A stretch of 64,000 nt of DNA from an uncultured Eubacteriales bacterium (GCA_905198835.1 CAJKDY010000005.1:62001-126000), one strand, 5' to 3'. Numbered from the stretch's first letter, positions 7,391 through 19,389 are shown. A program made the numbers and translations. The notes: a model not told the origin generated them from the sequence alone.

Positions 7391-8586
7391 TTCGAGAAGT
7401 CAAACGGGAAAAAGAACCGCCTAAGCCACGCAAGCGCTCCAGTCGTCTGGTGCGGCTGCTGGCCTTCGTGCTGACTATCGCGCTGATCGTCGGGGCTATC
7501 TACCTGGTGGCCAACCGGGATCGGCTGAATTTTGACGCGTTGAAGCGCTGGTTCACTTACCGCTCCCTGGCCCAGGACGACGACGGCAATGGCCAGCCCT
7601 TCTCTTATCAAGGCGGTGGATCCCTCACTCTGGCCAATTGCGACGGCGATCTGATTGCCGTCTCTCAGACCGGCGTCAGGCTCTATTCCTCCGGCGGCAC
7701 AGCCTACATCCAGGATACCTTCACCATGGCTGACCCCGTCTGCCAAGTCAGTGGAAACGCCGCGGTGGTCTATGACGCGGGTGGCTCTACGCTGCGGGTC
7801 TACCGAGACCGAACGCAGGTCTTTGACCTGGGCAACACCGACGCCACCATCCTCAGCGCTCGGCTGAGCGACAACGGCCAACTGTGCGTGGTGTCCCGGG
7901 CCAGCGGCTTCAAGGGCGTGATCTCCGTCTATGACAGCAGCTTCCATCAACTGATGGATCTGCAGCTATCGTCAAGCTATGTGCTGGACGCGGTGGTCTC
8001 GCCGGACGGGCGGTCCCTTCTGGCCGTCACCGCCGGACAAGACGCCCACCTCTTCACCTGTACCCTGGCCCGGTATTCTTTCTCCGAGTTAGAGGCAAAC
8101 CCCAAAGACCCCACGCCTACCCACACATGGGTTCTTGGCAATCACCTACCCCTGGACCTGGTCTGGGACAGCGACGGCGTGCGGGTGCTGGGGGAATATG
8201 CCGCGCTGGGCGCCAACGCTTCTCTGGAGGAACAGGGCGCCTACGACTGGTCCGACCGCTATCTGAAGCGCTATTCCCTGCTGGGTGACAATACCTTTGC
8301 CGTGTTGACAGGCAAGTACCGCTCAGGCAGTCAGACCACGCTGGAGATCATCGACCCAGACGGCGCGGTCCGGGCCTCGGCGGACTTCTCCCTGCCCATC
8401 CTGGACCTGAGTGCCGCGGGCAAATATGTGGGCGTGCTCACCGCCAGGGAGCTGAACATCTACACAAGAGACCTGACTCTTTACGCTACTATAGAGAATA
8501 CCGACAATGCCTCGCACCTTGCCATGCTGCCTGACGGCTCGGCCTACCTGGCCTCTCAGAGCGCGGCGTGGCTGTGCTTGAGCTGA
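7387..8586 (+). CDS. DUF5711-type membrane-anchored beta-propeller-like protein
   Basis: 399 aa. A basic N-terminus (residues 1-22) precedes one transmembrane helix at about 23-45. The remaining extracytoplasmic part is built of repeated short beta-strand units (for example DLIAVSQTGVRLYSS, LSAAGKYVGVLTARELNIYT) with the rhythm of a WD40/PQQ-like propeller. I recall similar proteins in Oscillospiraceae as DUF5711; no enzymatic motif is visible and the function is unknown. It overlaps truA by 4 nt and is followed 15 nt later by the CvpA-like gene, so the two may form a cell-envelope pair. Confidence 0.75.
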   Translation: MIREVKREKEPPKPRKRSSRLVRLLAFVLTIALIVGAIYLVANRDRLNFDALKRWFTYRSLAQDDDGNGQPFSYQGGGSLTLANCDGDLIAVSQTGVRLYSSGGTAYIQDTFTMADPVCQVSGNAAVVYDAGGSTLRVYRDRTQVFDLGNTDATILSARLSDNGQLCVVSRASGFKGVISVYDSSFHQLMDLQLSSSYVLDAVVSPDGRSLLAVTAGQDAHLFTCTLARYSFSELEANPKDPTPTHTWVLGNHLPLDLVWDSDGVRVLGEYAALGANASLEEQGAYDWSDRYLKRYSLLGDNTFAVLTGKYRSGSQTTLEIIDPDGAVRASADFSLPILDLSAAGKYVGVLTARELNIYTRDLTLYATIENTDNASHLAMLPDGSAYLASQSAAWLCLS

Positions 8587-8601
8587 TAAGGAGGGCTCCA
8601 T

Positions 8602-9264
8602 ATGGAATATATTCTGTTTGACGTCGCCGTTGTGGCCATTCTGGCCTTTTTTGTGTGGCGGGGCTGGAGAAAGGGTCTGCTATTGAGCCTGTGCGGTTTG
8701 GCGGTGGTGGTAGCCTCCTTCCTGGGTGCGGGCTTTATTGCCGATACCTTGGACACACCCTTAGCCGACGCCATTACCCCCAAGCTGGAGGAGACCATTC
8801 AAGAACAGCTGGCGCTTCACTACGACAGTCAGTCCGATCAGGACCCGCTGGACGCGCTGCGAGAGCAGGGCGGGCTCTTCTCCTGGGCCGCCGACGCAGT
8901 GGAGGACGCCCAGGAGAGCGTAGTAGGCAGCGCCATCGGCGACCTGGCTACCAAGGCCGCGGGACTGCTGGCCACCACCATTGCCTACCGCATCCTCTTT
9001 GCCCTGTCCTTCTTACTGCTCTTTATTCTGCTGACCGTATTGCTCCACGCCCTCAATGTGGTGGCCCGGCTGCCTGGGCTCAACTTCTGCAACGAGCTGG
9101 GCGGCGGCCTGATCGGGCTTTTGAAGGGCGTGATCGTGCTGTATGTGGTCATCGCCTGTCTGCGGCTGTTCAGTGGACTGATCACGCCCCAGGTGGAGGA
9201 AAATACCCATGTACTCAAGTTCTTCCTACGCTTTGATCTGGTTTCCGCGCTGTTCCACCCCTAA
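8602..9264 (+). CDS. CvpA-like membrane protein
   Basis: 220 aa. Hydrophobic segments near residues 5-20, 25-50, 115-150 and 165-190, with an amphipathic central region (about 60-110). The N-terminal VAILAFFVWRGWRKGLLLSL followed by a small-residue helix is the pattern of the CvpA family of inner-membrane proteins, which includes the colicin V production protein. Molecular function is unsettled for the family. The AAGGAG site ends 8 nt before the ATG. Last gene of the run that starts at 3153; no clear terminator follows. Confidence 0.75.
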   Translation: MEYILFDVAVVAILAFFVWRGWRKGLLLSLCGLAVVVASFLGAGFIADTLDTPLADAITPKLEETIQEQLALHYDSQSDQDPLDALREQGGLFSWAADAVEDAQESVVGSAIGDLATKAAGLLATTIAYRILFALSFLLLFILLTVLLHALNVVARLPGLNFCNELGGGLIGLLKGVIVLYVVIACLRLFSGLITPQVEENTHVLKFFLRFDLVSALFHP

Positions 9265-9328
9265 GAAGGACCTTTTTCCCCATACATTGGCGGACAGAGT
9301 TTAACAATATATTCACAAATATATGCTA

Positions 9329-9343
9329 AACTTGTCCCAAGTT
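9329..9343. promoter_or_regulatory. Inverted repeat upstream of the Clp ATPase gene
   Basis: Perfect palindrome AACTTG-TCC-CAAGTT about 43 nt before the start codon, preceded by a loose promoter candidate TTGGCG-17-TATTCA (9289-9317). It does not resemble a CtsR box. Possibly an operator for stress regulation. Confidence 0.35.
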
Positions 9344-9385
9344 AACCATCGGCCCGCTTTTTGGGGCCGGAGAAGGAGAAACGCC

Positions 9386-11824
<2,439 letters not shown>

Positions 11825-11841
11825 CCCCTTCCCTGCCGTCA

Positions 11842-11876
11842 AAAAATCCCTTCCCCAAGCCGGGGAAGGGATTTTT
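11842..11876. terminator. Bidirectional terminator between clpE and the nitroreductase gene
   Basis: AAAAATCCCTTCCCC (11842-11856) pairs with GGGGAAGGGATTTTT (11862-11876), loop of 5 nt, with T runs in both directions. It serves the two convergent genes. Confidence 0.92.
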
Positions 11877-11896
11877 GTTGTCCGTTTGCTTCGCGC

Positions 11897-12418
11897 TCAA
11901 TCCACGTAGTAGACCCAGCCGGCCTTCCGGGGCTTTTCGGCTGGGGTCATGTCGGCATAGCCCAGGGCTAGGTGGCCGATACCCTCGTACTCACCCTGGA
12001 TGCCTAGGGACCGGAGCCACTCCTGCCAGCGGGGCAGTTCAAACTCCTCTCTGGCCCTGTGGATCCAGCAGCTACCGAGACCAAGGTCGTGGGCGGCCAG
12101 CATCATGTTGCCCATGACCAGGCTGCCGTCATAGATGTGGGTGAACATGGCCTTATCGGCCAGCACCACCAAGATCACAGGTGCGCCGTAAAAGGGATCA
12201 AAGTCCTCGCTCTGGCCCAGCACCCGGGTGTTTTCCCGTGCCAGCTCGTCCCGAACAGCGCGGTCGGTCACAGCCACAATGATGGGAGATTGGGCATTCT
12301 TCCCTGTGGCGGCCCAAGTGCCCGCCTCGATGACCTGGTCAATAAGTTCTTTGGGCGGCATATCAGGCTTGAACTTCTTTACGCTCCGGCGGCTCTTGAT
12401 CGCATCAAGAGTTTCCAT
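11897..12418 (-). CDS. Nitroreductase family protein
   Basis: 173 aa. The N-terminal IKSRRSVKKF and later GSLVMGNMMLAAHDLGLGSCWI and GHLALGYA are standard FMN-binding motifs of the nitroreductase fold. Members reduce nitro groups, quinones or flavins with NAD(P)H as dimers, and the physiological substrate here is not predictable. Length is at the short end of the family. It is the last gene of the carA-carB-guaA-GMP synthetase run, 36 nt after the second synthetase, and ends at a bidirectional terminator. Confidence 0.9.
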   Translation of the reverse strand: METLDAIKSRRSVKKFKPDMPPKELIDQVIEAGTWAATGKNAQSPIIVAVTDRAVRDELARENTRVLGQSEDFDPFYGAPVILVVLADKAMFTHIYDGSLVMGNMMLAAHDLGLGSCWIHRAREEFELPRWQEWLRSLGIQGEYEGIGHLALGYADMTPAEKPRKAGWVYYVD

Positions 12419-12454
12419 GGCGATCCCTCCCAGATCCTTATTTTCAGTCTCGGC

Positions 12455-13438
12455 TTACTCCCACTCAATGGTGCCGGTGGGCTTGGGGGTAAGGTCGTAG
12501 AGGACGCGGTTGACGCCCTTGACCTCGGTGATGACGCGCTGGGTGATCTTGTGAAGGAGCGCATAGGGAATCTCCTCGATGGTGGCGGACATGGCGTCCT
12601 TGGTGTTCACCGCCCGGATGATGACCGGCCAGTCCCAAGAGCGCGCGCCGTCGATGACGCCGGTAGACTTATAGTCGGGCACGATGGTGAAGTACTGCCA
12701 CACCTTCCCCTCCAACCCGGCCTTGGCAAATTCTTCACGTAGAATGGCGTCCGACTCCCGCACCGCCTCCAGCCGGTCCCGGGTAATGGCGCCGGTGCAG
12801 CGCACCCCCAGGCCGGGACCCGGGAAGGGCTGACGGTAGACCATGCCAGCGGGTAGGCCAAGGGCGTCGCCCACCACGCGGACCTCGTCTTTATAAAGGA
12901 ACTTCACCGGCTCCACCAGCTCGAAGTCCATCCCCTCGGGCAGGCCGCCCACATTGTGGTGGGCCTTCACGCCCTTATCCGACTCGATGATGTCGGGATA
13001 GATGGTGCCCTGGGCCAGGAAGCGGATGCCCTCTTGCTTGGCGGCCTCCTCGGCAAAGACCTCAATGAACTCCTTGCCGATGATCTTCCGCTTGGTCTCG
13101 GGATCGCTCACCCCGGCCAGCTTGTCCAAAAAGCGGTCCACCGCGTCCACATAGACAAGGTTGGCGTCCATCTCGTCCCGGAAGACCTTCACCACCTGCT
13201 CGGGCTCACCCTTGCGCAGGAGCCCGTGGTTGACGTGGACGCACACCAGCTGCTTGCCCACCGCCTTGATGAGCAGGGCCGCTACCACCGAGCTGTCCAC
13301 GCCGCCGGAGAGAGCCAGCAGGACCTTCTTATCCCCGATCTGGGTGCGCAGGGCTTGGACCTGCTCATCAATAAACGCCTGGGCCAGCTCCTTTGTGGTG
13401 ATACGCGCCATGCTGTCGGGCCGCTTGTTGTCTGCCAT
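12455..13438 (-). CDS. Stand-alone GMP synthase ATP-pyrophosphatase subunit (second copy)
   Basis: 327 aa. Contains the P-loop of N-type ATP pyrophosphatases (LLALSGGVDSSVVAALL near residue 40) and the GMP synthase dimerisation domain ending in GTIEWE. It lacks the class I glutaminase domain carried by the full-length enzyme encoded immediately upstream (39-nt gap). It would adenylylate XMP and aminate it with ammonia, or use a separate glutaminase partner as the archaeal two-subunit enzymes do. AGGGAGG precedes the ATG at 13438. The paralogue shares the SDPETKRKIIG and QPFPGPGLG motifs with the neighbour, which suggests an old duplication or acquisition. Confidence 0.9.
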   Translation of the reverse strand: MADNKRPDSMARITTKELAQAFIDEQVQALRTQIGDKKVLLALSGGVDSSVVAALLIKAVGKQLVCVHVNHGLLRKGEPEQVVKVFRDEMDANLVYVDAVDRFLDKLAGVSDPETKRKIIGKEFIEVFAEEAAKQEGIRFLAQGTIYPDIIESDKGVKAHHNVGGLPEGMDFELVEPVKFLYKDEVRVVGDALGLPAGMVYRQPFPGPGLGVRCTGAITRDRLEAVRESDAILREEFAKAGLEGKVWQYFTIVPDYKSTGVIDGARSWDWPVIIRAVNTKDAMSATIEEIPYALLHKITQRVITEVKGVNRVLYDLTPKPTGTIEWE

Positions 13439-13477
13439 TTTGAATGACCTCCCTAATGTTTTTGTGTTCGCTGCCGT

Positions 13478-15019
13478 TTATTCCCACTCCACCGTGGCGG
13501 GGGGCTTGCTGGTGATGTCATAGACCACACGGTTGATCTTGGGGACCTCGTTGACGATGCGAGTGCTGATGCGGTCCAGTAGGTCATAGGGGATGCGGGC
13601 CCAGTCGGCGGTCATAAAGTCGGCGGTGGTGACTGCCCGGAGGGCCAGGGTATAGTCGTAGGTCCGGCCATCGCCCATCACACCCACAGAGCGCATATTG
13701 GTGAGAACGGCAAAATACTGGTTCAGGTTCCTGTCCTCCCCCGCTTTGGCGACCTCGTCCCGGAAAATGAAGTCGGCCAACCGCAGGGTGTCCAGTTTCT
13801 CCTTTGTCACATCCCCGATGACCCGGATAGCAAGGCCTGGGCCCGGGAAAGGCTGACGCATGACCAGGTATTCCGGCAGACCCAGCTCCCGACCCAGCTG
13901 GCGCACCTCATCCTTGAATAACAGCCGCAGGGGCTCAATGATCTCTTTGAAATCCACATAGTCGGGAAGCCCGCCTACATTGTGGTGGCTCTTGATGACA
14001 GCGGCGTCGCCCAGGCCGGATTCGATGACGTCTGGGTAGATGGTGCCCTGGACCAGAAAATCCACCTGACCGATCTTCTTGGCCTCCTGCTCAAAGACCC
14101 GGATAAACTCTTCGCCGATGATCTTTCGCTTGGTCTCCGGGTCAGATACCCCGGCCAGCTTGGATAAAAACAGCTCCTCGGCGTTGACCCGGACAAAGTT
14201 GATATCCCACTGGGCAAAGGCCTCCTCCACCTCGTCTCCCTCGTTGAGGCGCATCAGGCCGTGGTCCACAAACACGCAGGTGAGCTGACTGCCCACCGCC
14301 TCGGCCAGAAGTGCGGCGGCCACCGAGGAGTCCACGCCGCCGGAAAGGGCCAACAGGACCTTACCGTCCCCCACCTTTTCCCGGATGGAACGGATGGCGG
14401 TCTCCTTATAGTCGCCCATGGTCCAATCCCCCGTAGCGCCACAGGCGCCGTAGAGGAAGTTGCGGAGCATGGCAAGACCGTTTTCCGTGTGGTTCACCTC
14501 GGGATGGAACTGCACGCCGTAGAACTTGCGCGTCTCGTCGGCAATGGCCACATTGGGGCAGGCGTCGGACCGGGCCACCAGGGCAAAGCCGGCGGGAACC
14601 TTGGCCATATAGTCGCCATGGCTCATCCAGGAGACGCCCACCTGGGGCAAGCCATTAAAGAGCGTGCAGGCCGTGTCATAAAAGGTCTCGGTCTTGCCGT
14701 ATTCCCGGGCGCTGTCGGCCTGGGCGGCCGTGACCTCCCCGCCTAAGGTATGGGCAATAAACTGGCAGCCGTAGCAGATGCCCAGCACCGGCACGCCCAG
14801 GTCAAAGACGCCGGGGTCCGCCTTGGGCGAGTCCGGCTCGTAGACGCTGCCCGGCCCGCCGGTAAAGATGAACCCAATGGGGTCCATGGCCTTGAGCTCG
14901 GCCAGGGGCGTTTTGTAGCTTTTGACTTCGCAGTACACCCCGCACTCCCGGACCCGCCGGGCGATGAGCTGATTATACTGTCCGCCGAAATCCAACACGA
15001 CGATGGTTTGATGTGCCAT
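13478..15019 (-). CDS. guaA: GMP synthase (glutamine-hydrolysing)
   Basis: 513 aa, full length. Residues 1-190 are a class I glutamine amidotransferase with the nucleophile in GICYGCQ near residue 80 and the catalytic His/Glu in FHPEVNHTE near 170. The ATP-pyrophosphatase P-loop LLALSGGVDSSVAAALL lies near 220 and the C-terminal dimerisation domain ends in ATVEWE. It converts XMP to GMP with glutamine and ATP. GAGGAG lies before the ATG. It begins 20 nt downstream of carB, so purine and pyrimidine steps that use glutamine are cotranscribed. Confidence 0.97.
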   Translation of the reverse strand: MAHQTIVVLDFGGQYNQLIARRVRECGVYCEVKSYKTPLAELKAMDPIGFIFTGGPGSVYEPDSPKADPGVFDLGVPVLGICYGCQFIAHTLGGEVTAAQADSAREYGKTETFYDTACTLFNGLPQVGVSWMSHGDYMAKVPAGFALVARSDACPNVAIADETRKFYGVQFHPEVNHTENGLAMLRNFLYGACGATGDWTMGDYKETAIRSIREKVGDGKVLLALSGGVDSSVAAALLAEAVGSQLTCVFVDHGLMRLNEGDEVEEAFAQWDINFVRVNAEELFLSKLAGVSDPETKRKIIGEEFIRVFEQEAKKIGQVDFLVQGTIYPDVIESGLGDAAVIKSHHNVGGLPDYVDFKEIIEPLRLLFKDEVRQLGRELGLPEYLVMRQPFPGPGLAIRVIGDVTKEKLDTLRLADFIFRDEVAKAGEDRNLNQYFAVLTNMRSVGVMGDGRTYDYTLALRAVTTADFMTADWARIPYDLLDRISTRIVNEVPKINRVVYDITSKPPATVEWE

Positions 15020-15039
15020 GGGCTCTCTCTCCTCTTTGC

Positions 15040-18000
15040 TTAGAGCGCGGTGATGTCGATGGGTCGCAGGTCGGCGCTGCGGCTCTTGGCCCGGACGGTG
15101 AGGATGGCCCGGGCGGTGTCGATGGCGGTGACGCAGGCCACCGAGTGCTCCACGGCGCTGCGGCGGATCTTAAAGCCGTCGGTGTCGTGCTTGCGGCCCT
15201 TGGTAGGCGTGTTGATGACCAGATCCACCGAACCGGAAGCGATCATATCCAGAATATTGGGATGGGCCTCGGACACACGGCCCACCAGTCTGGCGGGAAC
15301 GCCCGCTTCGTTGAGGGCCACACAGGTGCCCGCGGTAGCGAAGATCTCGATATCCTGATCGGCCAGGCCCCGGGCAATGCCAAGGATCTCTCCCTTGTCC
15401 TCGTCCCGGACGGTGATGATGACCCGCCCGCCCTTCTTGGGCGCTTTCAGGTTGGCCCCCTTGAAGGCCTTCAGCAGAGCCTGAGGGAAGGACTCGTCCA
15501 GACCCAGGACCTCGCCGGTGGACTTCATCTCCGGGCCCAGGCCCGTATCCACATCGGTGAGCTTTTCAAAGGAGAAAATGGGCATCTTCACAGCATAATA
15601 CTTCTGCTCGGGATAGATGTCCACGCCATAGCCCATGTCCTTGAGCTTCTCCCCCAGCATGACCCGGGTGGCCAGGTCGATGATGGGCACCCCGGTGACC
15701 TTGGAGATATAGGGGATGGTCCGGGAGGAGCGGGGGTTGACCTCGATGACATAGACCTGGTCGGAGTAGATGATAAACTGGATGTTAATGAGGCCTATGA
15801 CCCCCAGTGCCTTTGCCAGGTCCCGGGTGTAGCGCAAAATGGTCTCCTTGTGTTTGTCCTCCACGTGGAGAGAGGGGTAGACGGAAATGGAGTCCCCGGA
15901 GTGGACTCCCGCCCGCTCCACGTGCTCCATGATGCCGGGAATGAGAATGTCCTCGCCGTCAAAGACGCCGTCTACCTCCACTTCCCGGCCCATGAGATAC
16001 TTGTCCACCAAGATGGGATGCTCCTGAACGGTGCGGTTGATGATGCGCATAAATTCGGTGATGTTGCGGTCATTGTAGGCGATCTCCATACCCTGGCCGC
16101 CCAAAACGTAAGAGGGACGCACCAAAACAGGATAGCCCACCTCGTTGGCGGCGGCAATGGCCTCCTCGGCAGTGAAGACCGTCCGGCCCTCGGCCCGAGG
16201 GATGGAGCACTGCTGAAGGATCTCGTCAAAGCGCTCCCGGTCCTCGGCGGCATCTACGCCGTCGGAGGAGGTGCCCAAAATGGGCACACCCATGTCGGTC
16301 AGAGCCTTGGCCAACTTGATGGCGGTCTGGCCGCCGAACTGGACCACAGCGCCCCAGGGCTTTTCCAGCTCCACCACCGCCTCCACATCCTCTGGGGTCA
16401 AGGGCTCGAAGTAGAGCTTGTCGGCCACGTCGAAGTCGGTGGAGACGGTCTCGGGGTTGTTATTAATAATGATGGTCTCGCACCCCAGCTTTTTTAGCGC
16501 CCACACCGAGTGGACCGAGCAGTAGTCAAACTCGATGCCCTGACCGATGCGGATGGGGCCGCTGCCCAGGACCAGGACCTTCCGCTTGCCTGCGTCATCG
16601 CTGGGCTCAGCCTCGTTTTCCCGGTCATAGGTGGAGTAGTAGTAGGGTGTGGCCGCTTCAAACTCGGCGGCGCATGTATCCACCATCTTGAAGCTGGGAC
16701 GGATGTCCATGCTCTCCCGAAGGGTCTTGATCTCCTCCCGGGTAGAGCCGCACAGGGCGGCGATGTATGCGTCGGAAAAGCCCATCTCCTTGGAGCGCTG
16801 GAGGGTCTCAGCGTCGGGGATGCCCTTTTCCAGCTTGGATTCCATACGAATGATGTCCTGGAACCGCTCCAGGAACCACACGTCCATCTTGGTGATGGCG
16901 TTGATCTTTTCCGGCGAGAATCCCCGGCGCAGAGCCTCGGCCACCACGAAGAGTCGCTGGTCGTCCACGTCGGCCAGCTTCTCCTCGATCTCCTCGGTGT
17001 AGAGGTCCTCCAGCCCGTCCAGCCGCAGGGATTTTACGTTCAACTCCAGAGAGCGGATGGCCTTCATCAAGGCCCCTTGGAAGGAGTTGGAGATGGCCAT
17101 GACCTCGCCGGTGGCCTTCATCTGGGTGCCTAGCTTGCGGGAGGCGGTGGTAAACTTGTCAAAGGGCAGGCGGGGGATCTTCAACACGCAATAGTCCAAG
17201 GTAGGCTCAAAGCAGGCGGTGGTCTTCCCTGTTACAGCGTTGGGGATCTCGTCCAGAGTATAGCCCAGGGCGATCTTGGCCGCCACCTTGGCGATGGGGT
17301 AGCCTGTGGCTTTCGACGCCAGTGCGGAGGAACGGCTCACCCGGGGGTTGACCTCGATAACGGCGTACTCAAAGCTGTCTGGATTCAGGGCAAACTGGCA
17401 GTTGCAGCCACCCTCGATCTCCAATGCGGAGATAATGTCCAGCGCCGCCGAGCGGAGCATCTGGTACTCCTTGTTGGCCAAGGTCTGGGTGGGGGCCACT
17501 ACGATGGAGTCGCCGGTGTGGACGCCCACAGGGTCGATGTTCTCCATGGAGCAGATCTGGATCACGTTGCCCGCCGAGTCCCGCATGACCTCGAACTCGA
17601 TCTCCTTCCAGCCGGCAATGCACCGCTCGATGAGTACCTGACCCACCCGGGAGAGATGGATGCCCCGGTCAGCGATCTCCCGCAGGGAGAGCTCATCATA
17701 GGCAATGCCGCCGCCGGTACCGCCCAGGGTATAGGCGGGCCGGACGATGACAGGATAGCCGATGCGCCCGGCAAACTCCACGGCGGCCTCTACGCTCTCC
17801 ACCACATCGGAGGTAACGCAGGGCTGACCCAGGGCCTCCATAGCGTCCTTGAACTCCTGGCGATCCTCCGCTTTTTTGATAGAGGCGGGAGAGGTACCCA
17901 GCAGCCGCACACCGTAGTCGGCCAAAATACCCTCCTCATGGAGGTTCATGGCCAGATTCAGGCCGGTCTGTCCACCCAGGGTGGGCAGAATGGAGTCGGG

Positions 18001-18246
18001 CCGCTCCTTTTGGATGATCTGAGTCAGGGAGGCCACGTTCAGAGGCTCGATATACACATGGTCGGCGATATCGGCGTCGGTCATGATGGTGGCGGGGTTG
18101 GAGTTGACCAGCACCACCTCCACCCCCTCCTCCCGGAGGGCGCGGCAGGCCTGGGTACCGGCGTAGTCAAACTCGGCGGCCTGGCCAATGACGATGGGGC
18201 CAGAGCCCAGAACCAGCACCTTTTTGATCTTCGGGTCCTTAGGCAT
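15040..18246 (-). CDS. carB: Carbamoyl-phosphate synthase large subunit
   Basis: 1068 aa, the normal size. Two homologous ATP-grasp halves are visible: VLVLGSGPIVIGQAAEFDYA at the start and VLVLGSGPIRIGQGIEFDYC near residue 555, each followed by its grasp domain. The last 130 or so residues are the MGS-like allosteric domain. It uses two ATP, bicarbonate and ammonia channelled from CarA to make carbamoyl phosphate for pyrimidine and arginine synthesis. The start is the ATG at 18244-18246, which overlaps the carA stop in ATGCCTAA (8 nt); longer readings into carA lack the family N-terminus. Confidence 0.97.
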   Translation of the reverse strand: MPKDPKIKKVLVLGSGPIVIGQAAEFDYAGTQACRALREEGVEVVLVNSNPATIMTDADIADHVYIEPLNVASLTQIIQKERPDSILPTLGGQTGLNLAMNLHEEGILADYGVRLLGTSPASIKKAEDRQEFKDAMEALGQPCVTSDVVESVEAAVEFAGRIGYPVIVRPAYTLGGTGGGIAYDELSLREIADRGIHLSRVGQVLIERCIAGWKEIEFEVMRDSAGNVIQICSMENIDPVGVHTGDSIVVAPTQTLANKEYQMLRSAALDIISALEIEGGCNCQFALNPDSFEYAVIEVNPRVSRSSALASKATGYPIAKVAAKIALGYTLDEIPNAVTGKTTACFEPTLDYCVLKIPRLPFDKFTTASRKLGTQMKATGEVMAISNSFQGALMKAIRSLELNVKSLRLDGLEDLYTEEIEEKLADVDDQRLFVVAEALRRGFSPEKINAITKMDVWFLERFQDIIRMESKLEKGIPDAETLQRSKEMGFSDAYIAALCGSTREEIKTLRESMDIRPSFKMVDTCAAEFEAATPYYYSTYDRENEAEPSDDAGKRKVLVLGSGPIRIGQGIEFDYCSVHSVWALKKLGCETIIINNNPETVSTDFDVADKLYFEPLTPEDVEAVVELEKPWGAVVQFGGQTAIKLAKALTDMGVPILGTSSDGVDAAEDRERFDEILQQCSIPRAEGRTVFTAEEAIAAANEVGYPVLVRPSYVLGGQGMEIAYNDRNITEFMRIINRTVQEHPILVDKYLMGREVEVDGVFDGEDILIPGIMEHVERAGVHSGDSISVYPSLHVEDKHKETILRYTRDLAKALGVIGLINIQFIIYSDQVYVIEVNPRSSRTIPYISKVTGVPIIDLATRVMLGEKLKDMGYGVDIYPEQKYYAVKMPIFSFEKLTDVDTGLGPEMKSTGEVLGLDESFPQALLKAFKGANLKAPKKGGRVIITVRDEDKGEILGIARGLADQDIEIFATAGTCVALNEAGVPARLVGRVSEAHPNILDMIASGSVDLVINTPTKGRKHDTDGFKIRRSAVEHSVACVTAIDTARAILTVRAKSRSADLRPIDITAL

Positions 18247-19327
18247 TGCCCTCACCTCCCATGCAAGCGATAAAGCGGTCAAAGAGATATTCCGTATCCA
18301 TAGGACCGGGGGCGGCCTCGGGGTGGAACTGGACGGTAAAGCAATTGGGCCGCTTGTAGCGAAGGCCCTCCACCGTGCCGTCGTTGACATTCACGTGGGA
18401 GATCTCCGCCACCGCCGGGTCCACCGTCTCCGGCGTTACCACATAGCCGTGGTTTTGACTGGTGATAAAGCACCGCCCGGCGGTCAGGTCCTTCACCGGG
18501 TGGTTGCCGCCCCGGTGTCCAAAGGGCATCTTGTGGGTCTTGGCCCCGGTGGCCAGGGCCAGGAGCTGGTGGCCCAGGCAGACGGCAAAAATGGGCAGCT
18601 TGCTCTCATAGAGCTTTTTGATCTCTCCGATGATCTCCACATTATCTGCCGGGTCGCCAGGGCCGTTACTGAGCATGACGCCGTCAAAGCCACCCTTTAG
18701 GATCTCGTCGGCGGAAGTGTGGGCGGGATAGACGGTGACGGCGCAGCCCCGACGGGTCAGGCAGCCGATCATGTTCTGCTTGACCCCGAAGTCCATCAAC
18801 GCCACCTTGAACCGTTCCTCTCCCTCGGCAGGGAACAGCTCAGGGGCCTGGCGAGTGACCCGCTCGACGGTGCCCTCCACCCGGAAGGCCCGGATCTCCT
18901 TCAGCGCGTCCTGGATAGAAAAATCCGACCCACAGGTGATCATGCCGTTCATGGTCCCTTGCGATCGGAGAATACGGGTCAGCGCACGGGTATCTACCCC
19001 CTGCACGCCCACGATATGATATTCTTTTAGGTAGTCGTCCAGCGTGCCCTCGCAGCGGAAATTACTGCCCAGAGGCGACAGGTGCCGGACAATGAGCGCG
19101 TCCACCCAGGGCCGTACGGATTCGTTATCCTGGCTGTTGACGCCATAGTTGCCGATGAGAGGATAGGACATCACCACGCCCTGTCCCGCGTAAGACGGAT
19201 CGGTCAAAATCTCTTGGTAGCCGGTCATGGAGGTGTTGAACACCAACTCGCAGACCCGCTTGCCCACCTCGCCGATGGACTCACCCAAAAAGACCGCTCC
19301 ATTTTCCAAGATCAAACTGGCTCTCAT
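18239..19327 (-). CDS. carA: Carbamoyl-phosphate synthase small subunit
   Basis: 362 aa. N-terminal CarA-specific domain (LILENGAVFLGESIG; FNTSMTGYQEILTDPSY) followed by a class I glutaminase with AVCLGHQ, holding the catalytic cysteine near residue 245, and FTVQFHPEA with the catalytic histidine near 330. It supplies ammonia to CarB. First gene of the five-gene minus-strand run carA-carB-guaA-GMP synthetase-nitroreductase, driven by the promoter at 19361-19389, with AAAGGAGG ahead of the ATG. Linked pyrB or pyrR is not seen. Confidence 0.97.
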   Translation of the reverse strand: MRASLILENGAVFLGESIGEVGKRVCELVFNTSMTGYQEILTDPSYAGQGVVMSYPLIGNYGVNSQDNESVRPWVDALIVRHLSPLGSNFRCEGTLDDYLKEYHIVGVQGVDTRALTRILRSQGTMNGMITCGSDFSIQDALKEIRAFRVEGTVERVTRQAPELFPAEGEERFKVALMDFGVKQNMIGCLTRRGCAVTVYPAHTSADEILKGGFDGVMLSNGPGDPADNVEIIGEIKKLYESKLPIFAVCLGHQLLALATGAKTHKMPFGHRGGNHPVKDLTAGRCFITSQNHGYVVTPETVDPAVAEISHVNVNDGTVEGLRYKRPNCFTVQFHPEAAPGPMDTEYLFDRFIACMGGEGNA

Positions 19328-19360
19328 GCGCCGGAGCCCTCCTTTTTTCCAAATCGGTCT

Positions 19361-19389
19361 ATTATACCCGATAGACGTCGAAAAGTCAA
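19361..19389 (-). promoter_or_regulatory. Sigma-A promoter of the carA operon
   Basis: Minus strand TTGACT (19384-19389), 17-nt spacer, TATAAT (19361-19366). The -10 lies inside an inverted repeat, GTCTAT-8-ATAGAC at 19357-19376, that could be an operator. Confidence 0.9.

Noticed and set aside
9265..9385. CtsR operator before the Clp ATPase gene
   Set aside because: No tandem GGTCAAA repeats are present; only an unrelated palindrome.
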